Position numbers and translations under genes: made by a program. The notes beneath the pieces were generated by a model. That model did not search any database, was not told the DNA's origin, and was given only the letters and a program-made list of their open reading frames with translations. Below are positions 39,204 through 49,043 of a DNA stretch of 64,000 nt, piece after piece; the first letter of the stretch is position 1, and every line of letters starts with the position of its first letter. The stretch lies in NCBI GenBank assembly GCA_002104985.1, contig MCGO01000059.1, positions 62,001 to 126,000 of the forward strand, in the 5' to 3' direction. The DNA is from Rhizoclosmatium globosum. Its lineage: Eukaryota; Chytridiomycota; Chytridiomycetes; Chytridiales; Chytriomycetaceae.

Positions 39204-40304
39204 ATGCACCGCGGCGGCTATACTACTTCTTCCGATCATTTCGAATATCTATCGGTTCCAAATAGTGCGACTGTCGCGTTGGGTATTGCAGGAACAAAGA
39301 ATCGAAGCAAAGCTTCATTGAGCCATCTTGAGCTTCACAATAGACTATACGCTCAACATCATGGATTAAAGCAATACTCAAAACATATCCCTCCATCTTC
39401 AAAAGGGTTATCAAAGCCAACAACGCCGTATGCCAGCGCATCTCGACCGCCAACAGTTTCGCCTCAACACTACACAACTGGGTCACAACAACAACAAAAC
39501 TTGAAAGATACTCCAACTCGCGTCTCGTTGCTTCAGGACACCTCCCCCATTACAAGTCACTCCGTGAGTTTCACAAAATTTCCTCCTTTTTCGTTCAGGT
39601 TTACCTGCTTATTCCTAATTGCAAATTGTTCCCCTCTCAACCATACCAAAGTCCTCAGCTAACGGAGGAAAACTTGAAACTTCATACAAAGCTGTCAAAG
39701 AACCAACCAATGTCGTATGTGGAACGAATTTCCCTCTGGCGACAAAGGTTGATCATGTGCAAACTCGTGCCGATACTGATTATAATTATAGTTTACCGGA
39801 TAAGTTCGAAGATGAGCAAGATGCACGAGACTCGATACGACGGACGAGTGCTGCGAGTTCTTCATCAAAGCCATTTCCCTCAAACAACGCATTATTTACG
39901 ACAACAAAAGATGCGAAACTTTCATTTCATCTCACAAATATCAAGACCATAAACGACCTACAACCACAACCACAACATCGTCTTCCATGATGTTGCCAGG
40001 TTCATCTTCTGTACGTGCTGGTCTTAGCGGCAGTGCAAATACCGTCCATCAGCTACACCAAGGGGCTAAAAAACGATACGATGACCGAACAGGTGGGAAT
40101 GACGGTGGTCGAAGCACAAATAGCGCGTTATTCAGACCTTTACCGTCCTTGGCTTCTCTGAGCAACCTACCATATGCAACAGAACATGGAGATGTTTCTG
40201 CATCTCAATCAAAGCTTGGCAAACAAACTAGTCAATCAAGTGGAGTAGGTTCTGGACAACTTTCCGCTAACCCTGCATCCCGAGGAAATTGCTTTGCTGC
40301 TTAA
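39204..40304 (+). CDS. Low-complexity protein of unknown function
   Basis: I do not recognise this gene. The start at 39204 (MHRGGYTTSSDHFEYLSVPN) follows COG4 by 136 bp. Exon 1 (39204-39563) is joined in phase by an 88-bp GT-AG intron to exon 2 at 39652. The product is rich in Ser, Thr, Gln and Asn with no transmembrane segment. Reading continues to DLQPQPQHRLP and then appears to shift by one base near 39940-39985 into TTTTTTSSSMMLPGSSSV, ending at 40304 (GNCFAA). In the last 300 bp another frame also reads like protein (MEMFLHLNQSLANKLVNQVE, then LDNFPLTLHPEEIALLLKG) but has in-frame stops, so the true 3' end is uncertain. Confidence 0.5.
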
Positions 40305-40693
40305 AGGTAGAAATCAAGACAGGTGTTTTTCGAATGCTTCCGGTTCACGAGGTACGTTGTGGAGATGTATTGCATTTCTTCTCATTTTGTTCGTTTTGAG
40401 TAGAACGATAATGCACATGAGCTCTCTTATGAATTTTGTAAAACGAATAACCTACTGAATTCTGTGGAGGCTCTGACAAACCATGTTACTCTCTCTATGA
40501 GTACCTTTTCAGGAAAATGACTCAAGCAAACGGCAAGTTGTCAAAGTAACCTAATTCTATGAGCACAGGCACCAATAAAGACTATTCATGCATCACATTT
40601 GAAATAGGATGGAAGGGAACTGGTAGTGTTTGCTTCTCCACATCTCGTTTCCAGTTTTTCTTTTCTTTTTTGTTTTTGAGTCGACACACCAAC
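40305..40693. other. Intergenic region upstream of NMD3
   Basis: About 390 bp with no convincing gene. It should contain the NMD3 promoter; a pyrimidine-rich tract (TTTTTCTTTTCTTTTTTGTT) lies 20-45 bp upstream of the NMD3 start. Part may be the 3' end of the preceding gene if its final exon is misread. Confidence 0.4.
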
Positions 40694-42631
40694 ATGGAAT
40701 TCCACAACCCAACGCTCACTGATCAGCGCATGTAAGCCCTATTGAATCACAATCTAACAAAGTCAATGTTTTGATTCTCATTCCTCACTTCGCAGTCTCT
40801 GTGCATCATGTGGAACGGTCATTGCCCCAAACCCAGCCAATATGTGCATCAACTGTATCAGAAACGATGTCGATATCACTGAAGGAATCCCAAAACAGGC
40901 CACTGTTCACTACTGCAAAGGCTGTGACAGGTATGGGCATATCGCATACCCTCAACAGAACCTGATATCATCGTTAGATACTTGCAACCACCAAACATTT
41001 GGGTTGTTGCCGAACTCGAAAGCAAAGAACTTCTCACATTGTGTCTGAAGAAGCTGAGGGGTCTGTCGAAGGTTCGATTGGTCGACGCTGGTTTCATTTG
41101 GACCGAACCACACTCGCGAAGAATCAAAGTCAAGTTAACTATCCAGAAAGAAGTATTTGCAAACACAATCTTGCAGCAAGTGTTTGTTGTGGAGTACATG
41201 GTTGCCACTCAACAGTGTGAAGAATGTACCCGTGTTGCTGCTCAGCTTACTTGGAAGGCTGTCGTTCAAGTGCGTCAAAAGGTATCCCACAAGAGAACTT
41301 TCTTGTGGTAAGTCGCTGAGTTTGATTGTAATCAAGTATGTCTGACTTTTGAACCAAAATAGGCTTGAACAAGTCATCTTGAAACACAACGCCCACCAGA
41401 ACACCACCAACATCAAGGAGGCGAAAGATGGAATCGACTTCTATTACACATCTAGATCCCATGCTATTCGAATGGTGGAGTTTTTGCAGGGAATTGTTCC
41501 AGCCAAAGTCAAAGGATCCGAGCAACTCATTTCTCAGGACACTCACGCGGGAACCGCAAATTACAAGTTCAGTTATTCGCTTGAAATTGCTCCTATTTGC
41601 AAGGTTTGATTTCCAACGTTTGGTGTCGAATGTATTAAATCGGAGCTATCAGGACGATTTGGTTATCTTGAATCCTAAAGTTGCGAAATCTCTGTCTGAT
41701 GTTAGCCCACTGGTACTCTGTAACAAAGTCAGTAACTCGTTAAACTTGATTGATCCCAACACTTTAAAAAGTAAGCCCCTCTGAATTTATCACCAGTCGT
41801 CTAAACTTAAATAGCCGCCGAAATGCGTAATACCGTTTTCTGGGATCAACCTTGTGCTACGTTATGTAATATTTCTGATTTGGTGGAATTCTACGTTATC
41901 GACATCAATCATGAGGGAGTACACAACGGAAGGGTGAGCAACGAAATTAAGGTTTAATGTTTCTGATTGTGGGCTATAGTTCGGACTTGCCACTGCTGAA
42001 GTTGCAAAAACCAAGGATCTCGGAACAACATACCTTGTCCGCACCCACCTTGGAAATATTTTGCGTCCAGGGGACCACGTCTTGGGATACGATTTGCGTA
42101 ACGCGAACTTCAACGATGAAAACTGGGATAAGTTGGTTGCTAAGGGTGGTAGCAAGCAAGGAAATATCCCTGATATTGTTTTGGTTCGTAAGTCGTACCC
42201 TAACGCTCGTAAGAAGATCAAGTCAAGAAACTGGAAACTCAAGACCATCACGGTTGAAGAGGAAGTTGAGGCTATGGGCAAGAGCAAATCAGAAAAGGCC
42301 AAGGCCGACCAAGACTACGAATTGTTCTTGCGAGACATTGAGGAAGATCCTGAATTGCGTGGAATGATCAACTTGTACAAACGTAAGTGTAGTTTGTCAT
42401 CGTTTAACACTTGCTGAAATCGCTTCCTTACTAGAACCCAACAAGAATGACAACAAGATGGAAGACGTCGTTGAAGCCGCAGATGACTCTGAGGAGGAAC
42501 CAGAAGATGACTTCCCAGAAATCGATGAACAGGAGCTTCTTGAGGAGCTTATGGACGGAATGGCCATAAATGACGAAGAAGCTGAAGGAGATGAGGGTGA
42601 ATGGGAAGATGAAGAAGCGACAGAGCAGTGA
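40694..42631 (+). CDS. NMD3: 60S ribosomal export protein Nmd3
   Basis: Nmd3 binds the joining face of the pre-60S ribosome and carries it through the nuclear pore using a C-terminal leucine-rich export signal for Crm1. The N-terminal zinc cysteines are visible (LCASCGT, MCINCIRN, YCKGCDR), followed by family-typical RLVDAGFIWTEPHSRRIKVK, VRQKVSHKRTFLW, LISQDTHAGTANYKFSYSLE, the YVIDINHEG region and LFLRDIEEDPELRGMINLYK. The acidic C-terminus holds ELLEELMDGMAIND, a likely export signal. Eight exons join without frame error: 40694-40731, 40796-40930, 40978-41307, 41363-41603, 41653-41770, 41815-41933, 41980-42382, 42435-42631. Introns are 44-64 bp. The length of about 525 residues is normal for the family. 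Confidence 0.96.
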
Positions 42632-42686
42632 GGAATTCTTTCTTTGTTAGTTACATATAAAAGTTCTGGGATTTACATTTGGGAAA

Positions 42687-45142
42687 ATGGCTGGGGAAGC
42701 AAAGAAGGGAATACTGCGGAATACCCTCCATCCGAGCTCCAACAACATACTTCAGAGGTCAGCAAATGATATTCCCATGCCTGCGGCTCGACTTGAGTCC
42801 CCGCTGCCATCGCACTATGTATTGCACAATCCCCAAACTGGTGATGCAAATCCCTTGGAAAATCATGGTAGCGAGCAGCACTTCAATAGAACCGAAACGG
42901 CTTATAAGGCGCCATTTCTTTCGCATAGTGTCGGAAACAGAGGGCAAGTCGCATCAACGCAAACAACCAACCCCACCACCGTTCCAGTTTCTTCGCTAGA
43001 AGCCAAAGATCAAGAATCGAATCTAAAGCATACAGAGACTGCGCCAAGAATAATATCAGTGACAGTTCCAAGTCCAAATAATTCTCAAGCACAACTTTTA
43101 TCGTCTAATGTACAAGGTCATGGAGAAACCTCAACGGTCTCAAGAGAGAGTCAAATCAGATTCAGTACGACGCAATCAATCAGAGCATCATCTTACAGCG
43201 GGCGAGACTCAGCAACGAGAAGGAACCGTGTCGCAGAAAAGCTTGTTCCGCTCAAGTTCAGATACGATGAAGGAGACGAAGAATCAAGTTCAGAAGACTT
43301 TGGTGCTGAAGAAGTCGAAAACTTAAGATATGAACAGTTCGAGGGTTCTGGTGAATATTTACCTGATGGAACGGACAGGTACCCATCAGCAGACAGGCCT
43401 GCCAATTTGGAACACTCACGGACAATGTCACAAGGTTCATCGCTCAACAACTCCTCTGTATTTTTAAGTCGTTTATTTGGACAAGAAACAATTGCAAGAA
43501 TCCAAGCATCATGGATATTTCAGATTGGAGTATTTGTTCTCAACTCAACACGTGTTCAGATTTATGCATATTCTGCATTCAACTTTCTTATGCTCTCTGG
43601 AATAATCGTTATCGTGGTATTCATTCGAGGTACTGCACTACCAAGTATTAAATTTTACAATTTTATTCATGCAATTATGGGAGCAATCGGTAAAATGGCT
43701 ATAATATCTGGCTTTTGCCTTTGTCAACTAGTTGGCAAAGATTTAACAGCAAACAAGCTTATTAATACTCAAAACGGAGTGCCCCTCTCCACAATAGCAA
43801 AACGTTCTGCAAAATTTATACCGCAAGAGGGTATACTATGGAGATATTCCTTCCTTGGCTCTCTTATTGCTGTCGAAGCCACTATATGGTATATGCTGAT
43901 GGAAATGAAATGGACTGGAATTGTGACAGAAATTGGATCATTTCCTTGTATTCCTGCAGCCTTAACTCCTCCTACACCAGTCCCCAACTTGGGGGCTTTC
44001 CTCATGGGTGACTCATCAGAATCAACAATATCTAACTACGGGCTACCGCTTGCCGATGGTTTGATAGGAGGATTTTCGGCGTTTCCGTTGGCCAAGCCAA
44101 CGACATCTTTTGAAATGGATGGAGTCGGATTGGTTTACGCGACTCAAGTTATTTGTGATCCACCTATTCCGGCAAATTTGACTATGATTCCAGTCTCTCG
44201 GAATTCAATGAGCTTCTCACTCCGCGAGACATTGTTGGGGGTCAAGGATTTTTCTGCTACGCTTTTAATTCATATTTCTCAAGGGGCTCATAACGCAATC
44301 CACATAAAAGGAGACATTCAACAAATTTGTAACCTTAAGTATATTGTGGGAGATGGCAGAGTTCGCTACACTTTCATCGGAGATGAATGGAGTGTGATGG
44401 CGGGACGGGTTGATCAAGTTCAACTAAACAGCAACTTCGTCTTGGCACCAAAACTAAGTGATGGATATAATTTTAGTGAAGTTGAATCTGCTCTTGTGGA
44501 TAACGGGAATCATATGGATATAGTTCAGTGGTTCGCCGCAGCTTTCAATGAAGTGACAAACAACACGGAGTATACTTCCATGCGACAAGATATAGTTCCA
44601 AGTATCGTTAAATGGAGCAGAGATAGTACAGATGGATTATATTCTGTTAATCAGACTTGGCAAGGAATTGCTGGTGTTGCTGGGGTCATAAGCCGGTACA
44701 TTCTTAACCAATTTTCTGGGAATGTGACAACAAATTGTGTTTATTCCGCAGTTCAGCATGCTGGGATTATTGGGATGCCGGCAGATGCCAGTATTTCGAT
44801 CTTAGTGCGGCAGTAACATGTATGAGTTTGCATATTGTGTATTTGGTTCACTGGATTCGAAAATCGGCTAGAAATTCATTAAGTGATTACATTGCCCAAA
44901 TTTTGAATTCTCCGTTGCTGCTCTTGTATTATTCTCGGAAAATAATTACTCCATATATCAAGGATGTTACGGACAATAAGCCTTGTACTAGAAATATTCA
45001 AAACCAATTGTGCAAAATTAAGGTTAAAGTAGGAGAAGATTTGAAAAGTATTAATGAGACCGAGGGAATCTTCTCATACAACGGCCGAAAAACCTTGCGC
45101 CACTCTCTATTAAACGATCTTATGTCGGAATTTGAGAAATAA
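42687..45142 (+). CDS. Membrane protein of unknown function, tandem paralog 1
   Basis: I do not recognise this family. The protein (about 818 residues after correcting one shift) has a disordered N-terminal tail of some 265 residues rich in Ser, Asn and acidic residues. Hydrophobic segments follow near 290-313 (FNFLMLSGIIVIVVFI), 324-350 (IHAIMGAIGKMAIISGF) and 384-405 (SLIAVEATIWYMLMEM). Then comes a loop of about 290 residues with conserved cysteines (SFPCIP, VICDPP, QICNLKYIVGDG, NCVYSAV) and N-glycosylation sequons. A last membrane helix (CMSLHIVYLVHWI) leads to a basic tail of about 110 residues (SARNSLSDYIAQILNSPLLL, KIKVKVGEDL). The frame changes by one missing base at TT 44802-44803. 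NMD3 ends only 55 bp upstream. A receptor or transport role is possible but unproven. Confidence 0.8.
44859..45045 (+). repeat. 3' segment nearly identical between paralogs 1 and 2 (copy in paralog 1)
   Basis: These 187 bp differ from 46549-46735 at about 10 positions by eye, although the sequence immediately upstream and most of the two genes are far more diverged. This suits a gene conversion tract over the region encoding the cytoplasmic tail. Confidence 0.7.
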
Positions 45143-45150
45143 ATGTAGTT

Positions 45151-46835
45151 TTGTATCTACATGTATCTTCACATTTATTGATGAAAATCACTACTCACAA
45201 CGTGACCAAGGAAAACTCCAGCCCAGCTAGCGCGACGGATGAGTCAGGCCAAAGGCAAAATACGGAAATATCTCGTCAATCCTCACTGAACGCGTCATCT
45301 ATGATGCTAGGCAAAAGAGTAATAATTGAAAATATCCGAGCATCCATATTCTTCAAACTCATCACAACTACACGACATCAAATTTACATGTACTCAGTAT
45401 TAAACTTTGGCTTACTGGCAACAATTATTGTTATAGTTATTCGTGGTTCAGCCCTCCCAAACATCAAATACTACAACTTCATCCACGCCACTATGGGAGC
45501 TCTTGGAAAAATGATAATTATTACCGGATTTAATCTTTGTCAGCTAGTTGGTAGAGACTTGATGGCGAACAAACTGATTAACTGCACCAATGGCGTGGCT
45601 CTCTCCACAATTGCAAAACGTTTGGTAAAGTTTATTCCTCGTGAGGGAATAGCGGTTGGTCAATTTCCCTGCATTCCCACAACTTACACTAATGACTTAA
45701 AGCTGTTGCCAGACCTTGGCATTTTTTTGATGGGTGAAGCAAGTTTGGCGACAATCGATTCATATGGAATACCCATATCTGACGGATTTGTTGGGGGTTA
45801 TCCTGCTTACCCTTTGGCTGCACCAACCAGAAACTTTGCGATTCAGGGATATGGTATCATCTATGCTATTCAACTAATAGTTGCTTCAAATACGTCCCAA
45901 ACTACTTTCAAACTACACTCTTCTTCAATCGAGGGAAACAAATATAATGCTTCTGTTTCAATCGTTATGCCCAAATATGCACACAATGTCGCTACTCTCG
46001 AAAATGAAGACTTTTTACAAATCTGCAATATTCATTTGATATTAGGACAAGGCATTGTAAAATATTCATACGTATCAGATGAATGGAAGATGGTTGTTTG
46101 GAATCAAGCGGATGAAATTCACATCTCAAATGATACGGTTTTGAAACAAAGACAAAACAAAATTCGTTTTCAAGATGTGTCAATTGCCAAATCAATTTAT
46201 TCAAAAAATTTACTGTTTTGGATATCTGAGGCAGTGACTGCGTGTATGACTGAAAACATGTATGGGAGTATGGACGACGTGAACGTGTTTCCAAGTTTCA
46301 TCAAGTGGGTCAGGGACGAAATAAACTCTTCGATGTCAATCAAACGTGGCGTGGATTCATTGGAGCAACAGCAATGATTACTCATTACATACTAAATCAA
46401 TCTTCAGGAAACACCACCAGTAATTGTTCATACTTTGCCGTTCAGGAACAAGGCATTGTTGATATACCCTCCAACGGAAGCCAAGCAATTCTAATATCAA
46501 CTGCAGCATGTGCTCTATTTCATATCTTATATCTGGCGTATTGGACAGGAAAATCGGCTAGAAATTCATTAAGTGATTACATTGCCCGAATTTTGAATTC
46601 TCCGTTGCTGCTTTTGTATTATTCTCGGAAAATAATTACTCCATACATCAAGGATATTACGGACGATACGTCTTGTACTAGAAATATTCAAAACCAAATG
46701 TGCAAAATAAAGGTTAAAGTAGGAGAAGATCTGAAGACCACCAACGAAACTGTAGGAACTCTTCTCATTCACCAGCCAAACAAACTTCAAACCATTTCAA
46801 CAACTCGACAATATTATGAGATCAAGTTTAAATAA
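45151..46835 (+). CDS. Membrane protein of unknown function, tandem paralog 2
   Basis: This paralog shares TM1 (VLNFGLLATIIVIVIRGSAL), the second hydrophobic segment (IHATMGALGKMIIITGF), the SFPCIP-type loop (here QFPCIPTTYT), ICNIHLILGQGIVKYSY, VNQTWRGFIGATAM and the SARNSLSDYIARILNSPLLL tail. Its N-terminal tail is short, about 75 residues. About 32 residues that carry TM3 in the other two copies are missing in frame between KFIPREGIA and GQFPCIP. A missing A near 46319-46321 breaks the frame between IKWVRDE and FDVNQTW. A start at 45181 (MKITTHN) is equally possible. Only 8 bp (or 38 bp) separate it from paralog 1, and an AATAAA overlaps its stop. Confidence 0.78.
46549..46735 (+). repeat. 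3' segment nearly identical between paralogs 1 and 2 (copy in paralog 2)
   Basis: Partner of 44859-45045, with the same start (GAAAATCGGCTAGAAATTCA) and the same end (AAAGTAGGAGAAGAT). The equivalent part of paralog 3 keeps the protein pattern but not the nucleotide identity. Confidence 0.7.
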
Positions 46836-46887
46836 AGTAAATCAAATTAAATACTAATTCTTTGAAGGATTTACACTTCTCACTCAA

Positions 46888-49018
46888 ATGGAAAGAAAGG
46901 ACATTCGCTCAGCGCTCAAGAATAGTACTTCGGCGTTTAAATCATCTACACAAGATTCTTTGGAGCTTTCTCCGCTCCATGTTCCTGGCCCTGTCAAATT
47001 GCAAAATCAAACTAACCTTAAGTCTATCGCCGTAGTGTTTCAAACTGAAATTCGAGACAAAGATCTCGCAAATGGGACTGATGACGATGAAGAATATGAG
47101 GAACAACCTTCAAAACCTAATAGTATTCTTGAAGACTCGTTCCCTGGAAATTCAGAACATGGCTCCAGAATTCTTCTAAGGGCCGATTCTTCTCACGAGT
47201 TCTATGCTTCAACTACAAGAAACTTCGACTCTCTTGGTAGAAGCAGCTTAAATTCTGGTCCTCGGATTGAATCGCGATCTAATGCAATTGGAAAAGAGGG
47301 GCGTACGTCGTCTTTAGCCTCTTCTCTTAATACGTCAATCGCGGTTATGAGCTTATTGGGCGAAAAAGCGTGGAATGTCCTTCGGTCGTCCTCAATTTAT
47401 AAATTTGTCGTCATAGCACAAAAATCCACTCAGATCCAGATATACGCAACATCCGCATTCAACCTGTCCATGATATTATTTATTGTGGCCATAATACTTA
47501 TCATTCGCAACTCAACTCTCCCAAATATCAAATTTTACAACGTAATTCATGCCACAATGGGAGCAATCGGTAAAATGGCTATCATTTCGGGCTTCGGCTT
47601 ATGTCAAATGATTGGAAAAGATTATGTTGCAAACAAACTGCTGAATTCTGAAAAAGGAGAGTTGTTGGTAGACATAGCCAAGAAACCATCAAAGTTTATA
47701 CCCAAGGACGGAATTTTTTTGAGATATGCTTACATAGTTTCACTTCTATCTTTGGAAGCAACTATTTGGTATATGTTACTCAAAATGAAATGGACAGGAG
47801 TGAAGTCGAATATCGGATCATTTCCATGCATTCCAGCCATGTACTCGTCAAATCATTCACTTTTTCCAGACTTGGGAAGTTTTTTAGCTGGAGATTCCTC
47901 TCTCGCAACAATTTACAATTATGGGCTTCCATTACTTGATGGAATGATTGGCGGGTTTTCAGCTTGGCCAGCGGCTGCACCAAACAGTATGTTCGATATT
48001 GAAGGACTTGGAACTATTTTTGCTTTCCAAGTTGCATGTTCGGCACCAACTTTGGCATCAAAGCCAGTGTCACGAAACACAGTCGCTGTAGAGCTTCTAC
48101 ATAGCTCACTTGGGGCTAACGATTACAACGCAACAATATCTTTCCAAGTTTCAGCATACAGTCACAACGTTATTGAAAACAGAAATCAAGATCTGATTCA
48201 AGTTTGTGACGTGAAGTATGTCATCGGAGAAGGTAACATCAGAACAACGTTTGTGGCGGATGAATGGTTTATGCAAACAGGAGGTCAAGTCAACGAAATT
48301 CAATTATCGAACAACTTGGTTATCACTCAAGGAATGAATTATGCAGTGGGATATGATGCCGTACGAAACAGACTGCAATCCAGTTCAACACAAATTCATG
48401 TTATTCAATTATTCGCCAAAGCCTTCATTGAATGTACGAATCACACAAATACTTTCCAACAAATCTGGAGGAACTGTTGCTCTCTTTCATTGGGCTCAAG
48501 ATGAAAACCAAGTGCACAACGTCAATCAAACCTGGCGAGGAATAACAGGAGCTATCGGAGCCATGAGTCACTTTGTTCTTATGCAATATAATGGCAGTAC
48601 AAAAGGAGAGTGTGTATATTCTGCTGTCAAAGACCACGGAATAATTGGAATGCCCTCGGACGCAAGCCTTTCGATTCTCGGCTCCTCTGCAATTTGCTTC
48701 GTATTTCATCTTCTGTACTTAGGTCGTTGGTTGAAAAATTCGGCGAGAAACGCACTTGTAGACAACGTCTCTTCGATACTGAGTTCCCCATTGCTGTTGC
48801 TGTACTATTCGCGAAAAATGATGACGTCACATATCAAGGATACCGCCAATCGAAATCATTCTAATCGATCTATACGCAAACATCTTGGCAAAATCAGAGT
48901 AAAGGTTGGAGAAGACGTGACGACAAAGGGACTAGTGTTGATACACGAGTCTAGAATGCTGAGACAGCTCTCTAAGGACAAGAGTTATGTTGGTGATTGG
49001 AACTCATATAAAGAGTGA
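46888..49018 (+). CDS. Membrane protein of unknown function, tandem paralog 3
   Basis: Third member, about 709 residues, with an N-terminal tail of about 180 residues containing an acidic run (DDDEEYEEQ). Hydrophobic segments lie near residues 185-207 (SMILFIVAIILIIRN), 215-240 (IHATMGAIGKMAIISGF) and 277-300 (YIVSLLSLEATIWYMLLKM). The loop repeats the family pattern: SFPCIPAMYS, LPLLDGMIGGFSAWP, QVCDVKYVIGEGNIRTTFV, NVNQTWRGITGAIGAM and ECVYSAVKDHGIIGMP. It ends in KIRVKVGEDVTTKG. The frame moves by one extra base near AAA 48461-48463. The C-terminal part is much more diverged from paralogs 1 and 2 than they are from each other. The gene ends 25 bp from the convergent SAMHD1-like gene. Confidence 0.8.
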
Positions 49019-49043
49019 TGCATATCAATTTTACTTTTATTGT

